Source: an uncultured Bacilli bacterium (GTDB taxonomy: Bacteria; Bacillota_I; Bacilli_A; RF39; UBA660). From it: a stretch of 11,990 nucleotides of DNA. This document shows positions 6,596-11,990 of the stretch, one piece after another (position 1 is the first letter of the stretch; every line of letters begins with the position of its first letter). Location: the NCBI GenBank assembly GCA_949879835.1, contig CATLBU010000022.1, positions 1 to 11,990 of the forward strand, in the 5' to 3' direction. The notes under the pieces were generated by a model. That model worked only from the letters and a program-made list of their open reading frames with translations, did not search any database and was not told where the DNA came from. Position numbers and translations under genes: made by a program.

Positions 6596-7282
6596 ATGAA
6601 CGAAATAAGTCAAATTGAAAAATTATTTATAATTAGTGATGAAGAGGCTAAGGAAATAATGGAGATAAAGACCTCCTCATATCAAGAGTTCAAATGGGAA
6701 TTTATTTTATTTTTAAAACTCTTATATGATAGATTAAAAAGAGCAGAACAAGAGCAACTTGCAACAGCTACCTATCGTTTAGGCGAGTGCATTTTAAGTT
6801 TTGGTACTGATGAATTTATCTATGAATATGATGATTTTGCTAAATTTTTATCAGAAATTAATAGAGCAAGGGGAATTAAATTTAACCCAGATAAATACAA
6901 AAATAAGCTAGTTCAATTTAGAGGAATGTTCAATAAATTTTTTCAATGTTTAAATGAACCAGTAGGCTCATTTGAAGCACTAGAAATTTTTGGAGACTTA
7001 GTAAAAAATTGTTTAACTAGATTAGGATTTGATCAAGTTAATACTCAACTATTTTCTGGTCATATCATCTTTAAAATAGATATATGCTCAAGATTAGTTA
7101 AATTAATGGAACAATTTTATGTAGAACAAAAAGAATATAAAAATCAACACCCAAATTTTCAATCAGTTTATGTAAACAGTATTGATACATATATTAATTA
7201 TCTTAGCCCTAGGCTAGAAAATTGGAATATTGATTCAAATCAGGAAAATAGGAATAATCCTTATACGATTATACGGAAATAA
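6596..7282 (+). CDS. Unrecognised 228-residue protein
   Basis: I do not recognise this protein. The start is the ATG at 6596 because AAAAAGGAG lies 6 nt upstream; an in-frame TTG further up has no ribosome site. It is predicted almost entirely alpha-helical and soluble, without signal peptide or membrane helix. It is rich in Phe, Glu and Lys, with four Cys that are scattered rather than paired (in the segments GECILSF, FQCLNEP, KNCLTRL and DICSRL). An amphipathic first half (WEFILFLKLLYDRLKRAEQEQ) may form a coiled coil. It stands alone between two gene-poor, repeat-bearing spacers, facing the minus-strand glycosyltransferase. That setting suggests an inserted accessory gene, but nothing in it names a function. 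Confidence 0.75.
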   Translation: MNEISQIEKLFIISDEEAKEIMEIKTSSYQEFKWEFILFLKLLYDRLKRAEQEQLATATYRLGECILSFGTDEFIYEYDDFAKFLSEINRARGIKFNPDKYKNKLVQFRGMFNKFFQCLNEPVGSFEALEIFGDLVKNCLTRLGFDQVNTQLFSGHIIFKIDICSRLVKLMEQFYVEQKEYKNQHPNFQSVYVNSIDTYINYLSPRLENWNIDSNQENRNNPYTIIRK

Positions 7283-7622
7283 GATTTCCTGTATATCCTT
7301 CTATAAAGATAGTGTAAATTTTAATTATTGTTGATAAATTTTTATATATAGCCATAATCTCTATTTTCAAAAATATTAAAAGATTTGGCATGGATTATTT
7401 TGAATGTTTTAAAGCTACTCTTTTAGTGCCTTCTGCCAATTATTTACAACTTTTATCGATTCTTTAGCTCCTCATATTCTAGATAATCACAAACGATATA
7501 AACTAACAGTTTTTCTCATTAATTCCAAAATAAATATATTTTTTATTTTGTTTAATTTGCTTCAAGAAGTTATTAACCAGATAACTTTTTATTTTAGAAA
7601 TATTAAATAAAAAATATAATGT
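7283..7622. other. 340-bp stretch with no convincing gene
   Basis: This is A+T-rich sequence between convergent genes. No open frame exceeds about 25 codons with a ribosome site. It contains an 8-bp inverted repeat CAAAATAA/TTATTTTG (7526-7533 with 7543-7550) and a terminator-like hairpin at 7567-7590. The length is unusual for a window in which other spacers are mostly under 100 bp, so decayed genes or a structured RNA are possible. Confidence 0.5.
7567..7590 (+). terminator. Weak terminator-like hairpin
   Basis: A 7-bp stem AAGTTAT/ATAACTT (7567-7573 with 7581-7587) has a 7-nt loop and runs into T-rich sequence (TTT, A, TTTT). It faces rightward but lies 285 nt beyond the preceding plus-strand stop, so its client transcript is uncertain. 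Confidence 0.35.
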
Positions 7623-8729
7623 CTACATAATATCAAATGAAAAGTTTTCAAACTTTTTTTTAATATTGTTAGAATAATGAGAAAGTTTTATTTGTTTATT
7701 CTTTAACTGATCTAAAAAGAGACGAAATTCCTGAATATTTTTTATATATAATCCAAATTGATTTTTTTCAATAAAAATAGCATTTTGAATTTCCTGACCT
7801 GGAATTGGTGCAATTGCACATACAGGAATTCCCAAATTTAAAGCCTCACTTGTCATAATTCCCCCTGGTTTTCCAATTACCAAATCGCTTATCTTCATAA
7901 GTTGATCAATCTCTTTTACATATTCAAATATTTTTCCTGTCTTTTTATATTGACCTGCCAGTTTTTTAGCAGAAGTAAATAGTTGCTTATTTTGACCCGC
8001 AATAAATAAATAGGAAAATGAATAATCTGATTTTAACAATTCTTTAAAATAAACAAAGGCATTATCATAGCCAAGCCCACCACCACATAAAAATAGTAAA
8101 ATTGGTTGATTTTCTACTAATTGATATTGGCGTATGAGGCTTTTTTTGTTTATTTTATTTTCTAAAAAATTAAGACGAACAGGAATTCCTGTTACTGTTA
8201 TTTTATGTTTTGAGATTCCAATCTTTATCATTTGATTTTGAATATCCTTTGTTGGAACACAAAACATATCAATCAATTCATGAGGAGATGTGTACATTCT
8301 ATGAATTCCATAATCTGTAAATACAGAAATTACTTTCGCCTGTAAGAATTGTTTATGAGAAGCAAGTAAGCCCGTTGGCCCAACTTGTGTAGAAATAATA
8401 ATATCTGGATTCATTTTTAATAATTTTCTTTTTAATTTTTTAGTCCAAAAAAGCCAAATACAAAATGTGTCAAATCGCGATTTATAAAAATAGTTTTGAT
8501 ACATTTTCTTTTGATACATTTTTAATCTAAATTTTCGAAATTTAGTTGCTACTAATTTTCCCATTTTGGCAAAAAATCTGTTAATAATAGGCCTACTAAA
8601 TGATAGGGGATCTAATAATTCAACTTTATAATCAGGATAATGATTAATAAGATATTCCTCTATCGCCTTTGCAGCCATAAAATGACCTGTTCCATAATTA
8701 GTATATACAATTAAAACCTTTTTCGGCAT
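7623..8729 (-). CDS. MGDG-synthase/UgtP-like glycosyltransferase
   Basis: This 368-residue GT28-type enzyme probably transfers a sugar from a UDP-sugar to diacylglycerol at the inner membrane face, giving glycolipids. The N-terminal half is the MGDG synthase domain: VLIVYTNYGTGHFMAAKAI (residues 5-23), then NPDIIISTQ and VISVFTDYGIHRMY. The C-terminal half is the nucleotide-sugar domain: TGIPVR, LLFLCGGGLG, the donor-site motif GKPGGIMTSEAL and PIPGQE. The layout parallels Bacillus UgtP (382 residues). A basic, aromatic stretch (about 55-100) fits membrane contact. I start at the ATG 8729-8727, 7 nt after GGGTG; an in-frame TTG 12 nt upstream overlaps that ribosome site. It has its own extended -10 promoter downstream of the thrS terminator. 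MurG is a related alternative but its motifs fit less well. The exact lipid product is inferred. Confidence 0.88.
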   Translation of the reverse strand: MPKKVLIVYTNYGTGHFMAAKAIEEYLINHYPDYKVELLDPLSFSRPIINRFFAKMGKLVATKFRKFRLKMYQKKMYQNYFYKSRFDTFCIWLFWTKKLKRKLLKMNPDIIISTQVGPTGLLASHKQFLQAKVISVFTDYGIHRMYTSPHELIDMFCVPTKDIQNQMIKIGISKHKITVTGIPVRLNFLENKINKKSLIRQYQLVENQPILLFLCGGGLGYDNAFVYFKELLKSDYSFSYLFIAGQNKQLFTSAKKLAGQYKKTGKIFEYVKEIDQLMKISDLVIGKPGGIMTSEALNLGIPVCAIAPIPGQEIQNAIFIEKNQFGLYIKNIQEFRLFLDQLKNKQIKLSHYSNNIKKKFENFSFDIM

Positions 8730-8745
8730 AAAATCACCCAAAACT

Positions 8746-8754
8746 AGTATAACA
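8746..8754 (-). promoter_or_regulatory. Extended -10 (TGTTATACT) for the glycosyltransferase
   Basis: TGN plus TATACT lies 16 nt upstream of the start codon, in the spacer after the thrS terminator. The -35 position (TATGAT) is poor, which is tolerated by extended -10 promoters. Confidence 0.5.
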
Positions 8755-8807
8755 TATTACTATTTAAAATCATAATAAATATGTTTTACGCAATCATTTA
8801 GACAAGC

Positions 8808-8834
8808 AAAAAGTTTTATCATAATGATAAAACT
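8808..8834 (-). terminator. Rho-independent terminator of the thrS operon
   Basis: A perfect 11-bp inverted repeat (AGTTTTATCAT with ATGATAAAACT, one base between) starts 2 nt after the thrS stop. It is followed on the minus strand by a T run (the stem's last T plus four more). The stem is A/T-rich but long; in RNA the loop would open to at least three bases. Confidence 0.75.
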
Positions 8835-8836
8835 CT

Positions 8837-10585
8837 CTATTCCTTATTTTCTATTACTTGATTTACAAATTCAATAAATTTCTCTTGTGATACAGTAATA
8901 GTTTCAGTTGTTCCAAACCTACGATAACTAATCGTTTTATTATCTACTTCATTTTGACCAAGAATAATCGTAAATGGAATTTTTCTTGTTTGACTCTCAC
9001 GCATTTTATAACTAAGTTTCTCATTTCGATGATCTAATTCTACACGAAAGTTATCCTTTAGTAAATTATAAATTTCTTCCGCATATTTCAAATGGTACTC
9101 ATTATTGACAGGAATAATATTCATTTGAATAGGAGTCATCCAAACTGGTAATACACCTTTTGTTTCTTCTAAATAGTAAGCAATAAATCGATCAATTGTT
9201 CCAAATACTGCCCTATGAATAACAACTGGGGTTTTCTTAATACCATCTCTATCTACATATTTTAAATCAAACTTAGCTGGCAAGCAAAAGTCTAATTGAC
9301 ATGTCGATAGTGTGTATTCATTCCCAACTGCTGGCTTGACTTGTACATCCAACTTAGGTCCATAAAAAGCCGCTTCCCCGACTTTCTCAGTATAAGAAAT
9401 TCCTATATCATCAAGTACTTTTCTAAGTTTATTCTCAGCATTTTCCCACATTTCATCATCTGGATGATATTTTTCAGTATCCTTAGGATCTCTAAGAGAT
9501 AATTCGAAACGATAATCTGTTATTTTTAGTTCTCGATAAGATTCCAAAATTAAATTCACTACACTTTTAAATTCTTCTTCTATTTGTTCAGGAGTTACAA
9601 ATAAATGAGCGTCATTTTGACAAAAAGATCGTACTCTTTCTACTCCCTTTAATGCGCCACTTGCTTCAAATCTACAATCTCTTGCAATTTCACCAATTCG
9701 AATTGGTAAATCTTTATAAGAATGTAATTTATTAGAATAAATCATCATATGATGAGGGCAATTCATAGGACGCAATACAAATTCTTCCCCTTCTACTTCC
9801 ATTTTAGGAAACATATTTTCTTTATAATGATCCCAATGTCCACTGGTTTTATATAATTCCACGTTTCCTAAAGGTGGAGTTAAAACATGTTGATACCCAA
9901 GTTTTTTTTCTTTATCTTTTATATAATTTTCTAGATTTTCCCATATGATATATCCGTTTGGTAAATACATAGGAAGTCCTTTTCCAACTAAATCATCCAT
10001 CATAAAGATTTCTAAATCTTTTCCAATTTTTCTATGATCACGAAGCTTTGCTTCTTCTAATATTTCTAAGTGATTTTTTAAATCTTCTTCATTTTCAAAA
10101 CAAATTCCATAAATTCTTTGCAACATTTTATTTTTAGAATCGTTCTTAAAATAAGCTCCACTTACTTTAAGCAATTTAAAATATTTCATAGCCTTTGTTG
10201 TTTTCATATGAGGTCCGCGACATAAGTCAATAAAATCATCCTGTTTATAAGCAGAGATAATCGTATTATCATTCATTCTTTCAATTAAATCAATTTTATA
10301 AGGATCTTCTCGAAACATCTCTAAAGCCTCTTGTTTAGATAGTTCTATTCGATTAATGTATTTATCCCCTTTAGATATTTTTTTCATTTCCTTTTCAATT
10401 TTAGGTAAATCTTCCTCTTTGATAACTTGATCTCCTAAATCAATATCATAGTAAAATCCTTCTTCTATTACAGGTCCTACCCAGAATTTAGCGTTAGGAT
10501 ACAAATGTTTTACAGCATGGGCAAGTAAATGGGCACAACTATGATTCAAAATATTTAATTTTTCATTTTCTTTGATATTAATCAT
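8837..10585 (-). CDS. thrS: Threonyl-tRNA synthetase lacking the TGS domain
   Basis: The enzyme charges tRNA-Thr with threonine and hydrolyses mischarged Ser-tRNA-Thr. The editing domain opens the protein: HSCAHLLAH (H19, H23) and CRGPH (C122, H126) are the editing-site residues. The class II catalytic core follows, with zinc ligands C276 (PMNCPHH), H327 (NDAHLF) and H457 (VIHRAVFG) and motif 2 around RDCRFEASG. The anticodon-binding domain ends the protein (from about residue 485). At 582 residues it is about 60 shorter than the E. coli and Bacillus enzymes because the N-terminal TGS domain is absent. The start codon overlaps the upstream stop (TAATG), so no room exists for a TGS domain in this frame. 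It is the second gene of a T-box operon and is followed by a terminator. The gene is translationally coupled to its neighbour. Confidence 0.98.
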   Translation of the reverse strand: MINIKENEKLNILNHSCAHLLAHAVKHLYPNAKFWVGPVIEEGFYYDIDLGDQVIKEEDLPKIEKEMKKISKGDKYINRIELSKQEALEMFREDPYKIDLIERMNDNTIISAYKQDDFIDLCRGPHMKTTKAMKYFKLLKVSGAYFKNDSKNKMLQRIYGICFENEEDLKNHLEILEEAKLRDHRKIGKDLEIFMMDDLVGKGLPMYLPNGYIIWENLENYIKDKEKKLGYQHVLTPPLGNVELYKTSGHWDHYKENMFPKMEVEGEEFVLRPMNCPHHMMIYSNKLHSYKDLPIRIGEIARDCRFEASGALKGVERVRSFCQNDAHLFVTPEQIEEEFKSVVNLILESYRELKITDYRFELSLRDPKDTEKYHPDDEMWENAENKLRKVLDDIGISYTEKVGEAAFYGPKLDVQVKPAVGNEYTLSTCQLDFCLPAKFDLKYVDRDGIKKTPVVIHRAVFGTIDRFIAYYLEETKGVLPVWMTPIQMNIIPVNNEYHLKYAEEIYNLLKDNFRVELDHRNEKLSYKMRESQTRKIPFTIILGQNEVDNKTISYRRFGTTETITVSQEKFIEFVNQVIENKE

Positions 10586-11094
10586 TAATATCCACCCTTC
10601 TTCCTATAACGATTTCGTCCTGTTTGTATATAGTGTTTTTGACGATTTATTCGTACATTAACTTCGACAATGTCTTCTTCTGGATACCTCTCTACGATAT
10701 TCCCTAACCAGTCCTCTTCTAAATTGTTTTCTGCTAAAATAGATTCTCGAATTGCACGCAGTTTATCATAATCTCTCTCCCTTTGTAATTCATTAAGTAA
10801 TTTCCCAAAAGATAAAAGGAGTGGGTTTTCATAAGGAATGATTTTTCCTTTTTTCTTCTTTTTTGTTTCCTCTCTAACAAGCACATAAGACCCATCACTT
10901 AATTTTTGCTTATTAATTTTAGAAAAACTTACTTTAACTGGCAGTTTATATCCTTTTTCCATTAAATATTTATTCATTTCATAATGAGTTATTCTTTTTT
11001 CTTCCCCATCATACTCTACATTTAAATATGTTCTCATAAATTCTCTAATTTCAATTGTCTGTTTCAAACTAACAAAGTTTTTATTTTTTTGCAT
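10585..11094 (-). CDS. Unrecognised basic protein co-transcribed with thrS under T-box control
   Basis: I do not recognise this 169-residue protein. The start is the ATG 11094-11092, 7 nt after GGGAGGAG; an in-frame TTG at 11112 overlaps that ribosome site and the terminator T run. It is highly charged, with a Lys run (KKKKKGK, about residues 79-85), an acidic segment (about 122-142) and a basic Arg/Lys-rich tail ending RNRYRKKGGY. Such ends suggest nucleic-acid contact, but no known fold is evident. It has no Cys, signal peptide or membrane helix. Its stop and the thrS start share one base, so the two are made together in response to uncharged tRNA-Thr. It is not IF-3, which often neighbours thrS in Firmicutes. 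A role in threonine starvation or translation is only a guess from context. Confidence 0.8.
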   Translation of the reverse strand: MQKNKNFVSLKQTIEIREFMRTYLNVEYDGEEKRITHYEMNKYLMEKGYKLPVKVSFSKINKQKLSDGSYVLVREETKKKKKGKIIPYENPLLLSFGKLLNELQRERDYDKLRAIRESILAENNLEEDWLGNIVERYPEEDIVEVNVRINRQKHYIQTGRNRYRKKGGY

Positions 11095-11110
11095 ATCACT
11101 TTCTCCTCCC

Positions 11111-11143
11111 AAAAAAAACGCTTCCCTATATTAAGGAGCGTTT
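11111..11143 (-). terminator. T-box attenuator (terminator half)
   Basis: The stem AAACGCT/AGCGTTT (with an added CC/GG pair closing above a small bulge) is followed by eight U in the transcript. Its 5' arm CGCTCC also forms the 3' arm of the antiterminator, so the two structures are mutually exclusive. Confidence 0.9.
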
Positions 11144-11321
11144 GAACGCGGTACCATCCTACCTTATAACTTAATTTTTGATAACGGAAATCTCCGGAAA
11201 TCCCTTTCGAGTTCAATTCATGGGTAGTAATCATCAAAAGCTATATTAGTTCACACCAACCACTAACTCTCTTATAAAATAACATTTTGGTAATATTATC
11301 CCAATCAAAATCTTTAATTCT
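11111..11321 (-). promoter_or_regulatory. T-box riboswitch (threonine-specific) ahead of the 169-residue gene and thrS
   Basis: The leader RNA binds uncharged tRNA-Thr and then lets transcription proceed. The diagnostic T-box sequence AGGATGGTACCGCG lies at 11160-11147. It folds as the canonical antiterminator: AGGA/UCCU and GCG/CGC helices around a 7-nt UGGUACC bulge that would pair with an ACCA tRNA end. Upstream, a Stem I apical hairpin carries the loop GGTTGGTGTGA (closing stem GTTAGT/ACTAAT). A CGGA/TCCG hairpin fits Stem III. The specifier candidate is ACU (11228-11226) followed by a purine A and a CCCA strand (11224-11221) that pairs with TGGG at 11303-11300. The overlapping ACC is also a Thr codon. 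The leader length of about 210 nt is typical. Confidence 0.95.
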
Positions 11322-11327
11322 GTCTTC

Positions 11328-11356
11328 ATTTTAATCGAAAAATATCATTTTGTCAA
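11328..11356 (-). promoter_or_regulatory. Sigma-A promoter of the T-box operon
   Basis: TTGACA (11356-11351), a 17-nt spacer and TAAAAT (11333-11328) form a near-consensus promoter. The transcript would start near 11321, leaving a leader long enough for Stem I. Confidence 0.85.
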
Positions 11357-11386
11357 TATAATAAGCATCTTAATTTTTAACTTTTG

Positions 11387-11820
11387 TTAATGATGAGTCT
11401 TAGTTTTTTCTTTTTCTTTTCTTTTTGCAATATGACTTTGAATGTAATGATTTAGTAGTACTACTATTTCTTCTCTTCCTATTTCTGGGTATTTTTTCAT
11501 AATTCCCAATGCCATCATTTGAATTATACCAAATTTTTCTTGATATTCTTCTTCAATACTTGGATCAAATTCTTCCAGATATTCTTCTGCATGTACAAGA
11601 TATCTTGGATCAAAATAGTTTCCTGGTCTAGCGCAAATTAAACATATATTCATCTTTCCAGTATTAGACATCCAATCTTTATACCCTAAATTAATTCCTA
11701 TATGATTACAATTTTTTTTGCTTCGTCAATATCATGATTTATAGCGTCTAATTCCTTTTGTAACTTTTCTTTTTGACCTCTTAACTCATATAAGTGTTCT
11801 ATTCTTTCTGCATATTTCAT
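11387..11820 (-). CDS. Probable zinc-binding small protein with a -1 frameshift on an A8 run
   Basis: A frame starts at ATG 11820 with GAGGTGA upstream. It encodes 36 coiled-coil-like residues (heptad-like, MKYAERIEHLYELRG...), then four more codons, and ends at TAG (11700-11698). A second frame, open from just before the A8 run (11719-11712), continues to TAA at 11387. Reading A AAA AAA with a -1 shift joins them into one 144-residue protein: helix, then NCNHIGINLGYKDW, then CLICARPG, an acidic middle (EEYLEEFDPSIEEEYQ) and a Lys-rich tail ending KTKTHH. The CxH pair and the later CxxC together look like a zinc site that is complete only in the fused product. The second frame's own first ATG (11671) lacks a usable ribosome site. 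It may be programmed slippage, a disrupted gene or a sequence error. The function is unknown. Confidence 0.7.
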
Positions 11821-11842
11821 ATTCTATTTCACCTCATTTTAG

Positions 11843-11874
11843 TATATTCTCAAATTAATATCACTATATTCTCA
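11843..11874. repeat. Direct repeat TATATTCTCA x2 with 22-bp period
   Basis: Identical 10-mers at 11843-11852 and 11865-11874 lie about two helical turns apart, between the divergent start regions and within the probable promoter of the frameshift gene. This spacing suits side-by-side binding of a regulator; no regulator is identified. Confidence 0.55.
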
Positions 11875-11894
11875 TATAAAGTATGATTTGTCAA
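11863..11894 (-). promoter_or_regulatory. Candidate promoter of the frameshift gene
   Basis: A perfect TTGACA lies at 11894-11889. The -10 is unclear: GAATAT sits at 17 nt, while the better TATAGT (11868-11863) is at 20 nt. The direct repeats overlap the -10 region. Confidence 0.4.
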
Positions 11895-11928
11895 TATTTT
11901 TATTCGTACAAACTTTTTATTCAAATTA

Positions 11929-11957
11929 ATGACATCAGAAGAAAAATGTGCTATATT
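11929..11957 (+). promoter_or_regulatory. Promoter of the rightmost plus-strand gene
   Basis: ATGACA (11929-11934), a 17-nt spacer and TGCTATATT give a one-mismatch -35, an extended -10 and a good TATATT (11952-11957). It sits 20 nt upstream of the start codon. Confidence 0.65.
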
Positions 11958-11977
11958 GATAAAAGGAGGAGATAATT

Positions 11978-11990
11978 TTGAAAAAGTTTT
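11978..11990 (+). CDS. Start of a plus-strand gene, cut by the window edge
   Basis: A TTG codon at 11978-11980 follows AAAAGGAGGAG with suitable spacing and reads Met-Lys-Lys-Phe before the window ends. With the promoter just upstream, the start of a real gene is likely, but the product cannot be told. A Lys-Lys-Phe beginning is compatible with a signal peptide or with many cytosolic proteins. Confidence 0.6.

Noticed and set aside
7342..7471. Possible decayed coding fragments on the minus strand (peptides SIKVVNNWQKALKE and SFKTFKIIHAKSFNIFEN in shifted frames)
   Set aside because: Fragments are only 18-24 codons, need a frameshift and stops to join, and match no family I can name; chance open frames of this size are expected.
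6315..7622. CRISPR array or tRNA genes
   Set aside because: No regularly spaced repeats and no cloverleaf or T-arm consensus were found here or elsewhere in the window.
11195..11220. A tRNA-like GTTCAA motif in the T-box leader
   Set aside because: It lies inside the leader between Stem I and the antiterminator, and no flanking cloverleaf can be drawn.
11387..11671. A separate 94-residue gene starting at ATG 11671
   Set aside because: The ATG has no properly spaced ribosome site, and the frame extends upstream with protein-like sequence to the A8 run, so the fused reading is preferred.

Overview
The window reads as a piece of a low-G+C Firmicutes (Bacilli-type) chromosome, strongly A+T rich by eye. 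It carries a sigma-A-like promoter vocabulary (TTGACA/TATAAT, several extended -10 elements), strong AGGTGA/AGGAGG ribosome binding sites, and a T-box leader ahead of a threonyl-tRNA synthetase gene. The organism makes peptidoglycan (class B PBP), so it is not a wall-less mollicute. It has an Mn-type superoxide dismutase and a UgtP/MGDG-synthase-like glycosyltransferase. The sodA/pbp pair and the nfo/DUF2624-like pair resemble gene neighbourhoods I recall from the Bacillus yqf-yqg region. All twelve gene ends I can read use TAA or TAG and none uses TGA, while Trp is read from TGG.

Layout. 1-2917 (minus): sodA, then a class B PBP (17-nt overlap), then a small membrane-protein gene that runs off the left edge and has an in-frame TGA at codon 31. 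3002-3265 (plus): a TTG-started DUF2624-like gene that converges on and overlaps nfo (endonuclease IV, minus) by 10 bp. 4214-5849 (minus): an Amidoligase_2-type enzyme and a YetF/DUF421 membrane protein. 5924-6292 (plus): a TIGR04086-like small membrane protein with its own terminator. 6315-7622: an island of unexplained sequence with several inverted repeats, one unrecognised 228-residue gene, and 340 bp with no convincing gene. 7623-8729 (minus): the glycosyltransferase. 8837-11356 (minus): a T-box operon holding an unrecognised 169-residue gene and a TGS-less thrS, with a 1-nt stop/start overlap. 11387-11820 (minus): a probable zinc-binding protein whose two halves sit in frames that join by a -1 shift on an A8 run. 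11978-11990: the first codons of a plus-strand gene.

How the parts work together. The T-box leader shows canonical, mutually exclusive antiterminator and terminator helices. Its specifier position carries ACU (Thr), so uncharged tRNA-Thr should induce both the unknown 169-residue protein and ThrS. The sodA-PBP-orf cluster looks like one transcription unit. The points most worth a second look are the A8 frameshift gene, the TGA-interrupted membrane-protein gene, the unknown protein tied to threonine starvation, the orphan amidoligase, and the unexplained 6315-7622 island.
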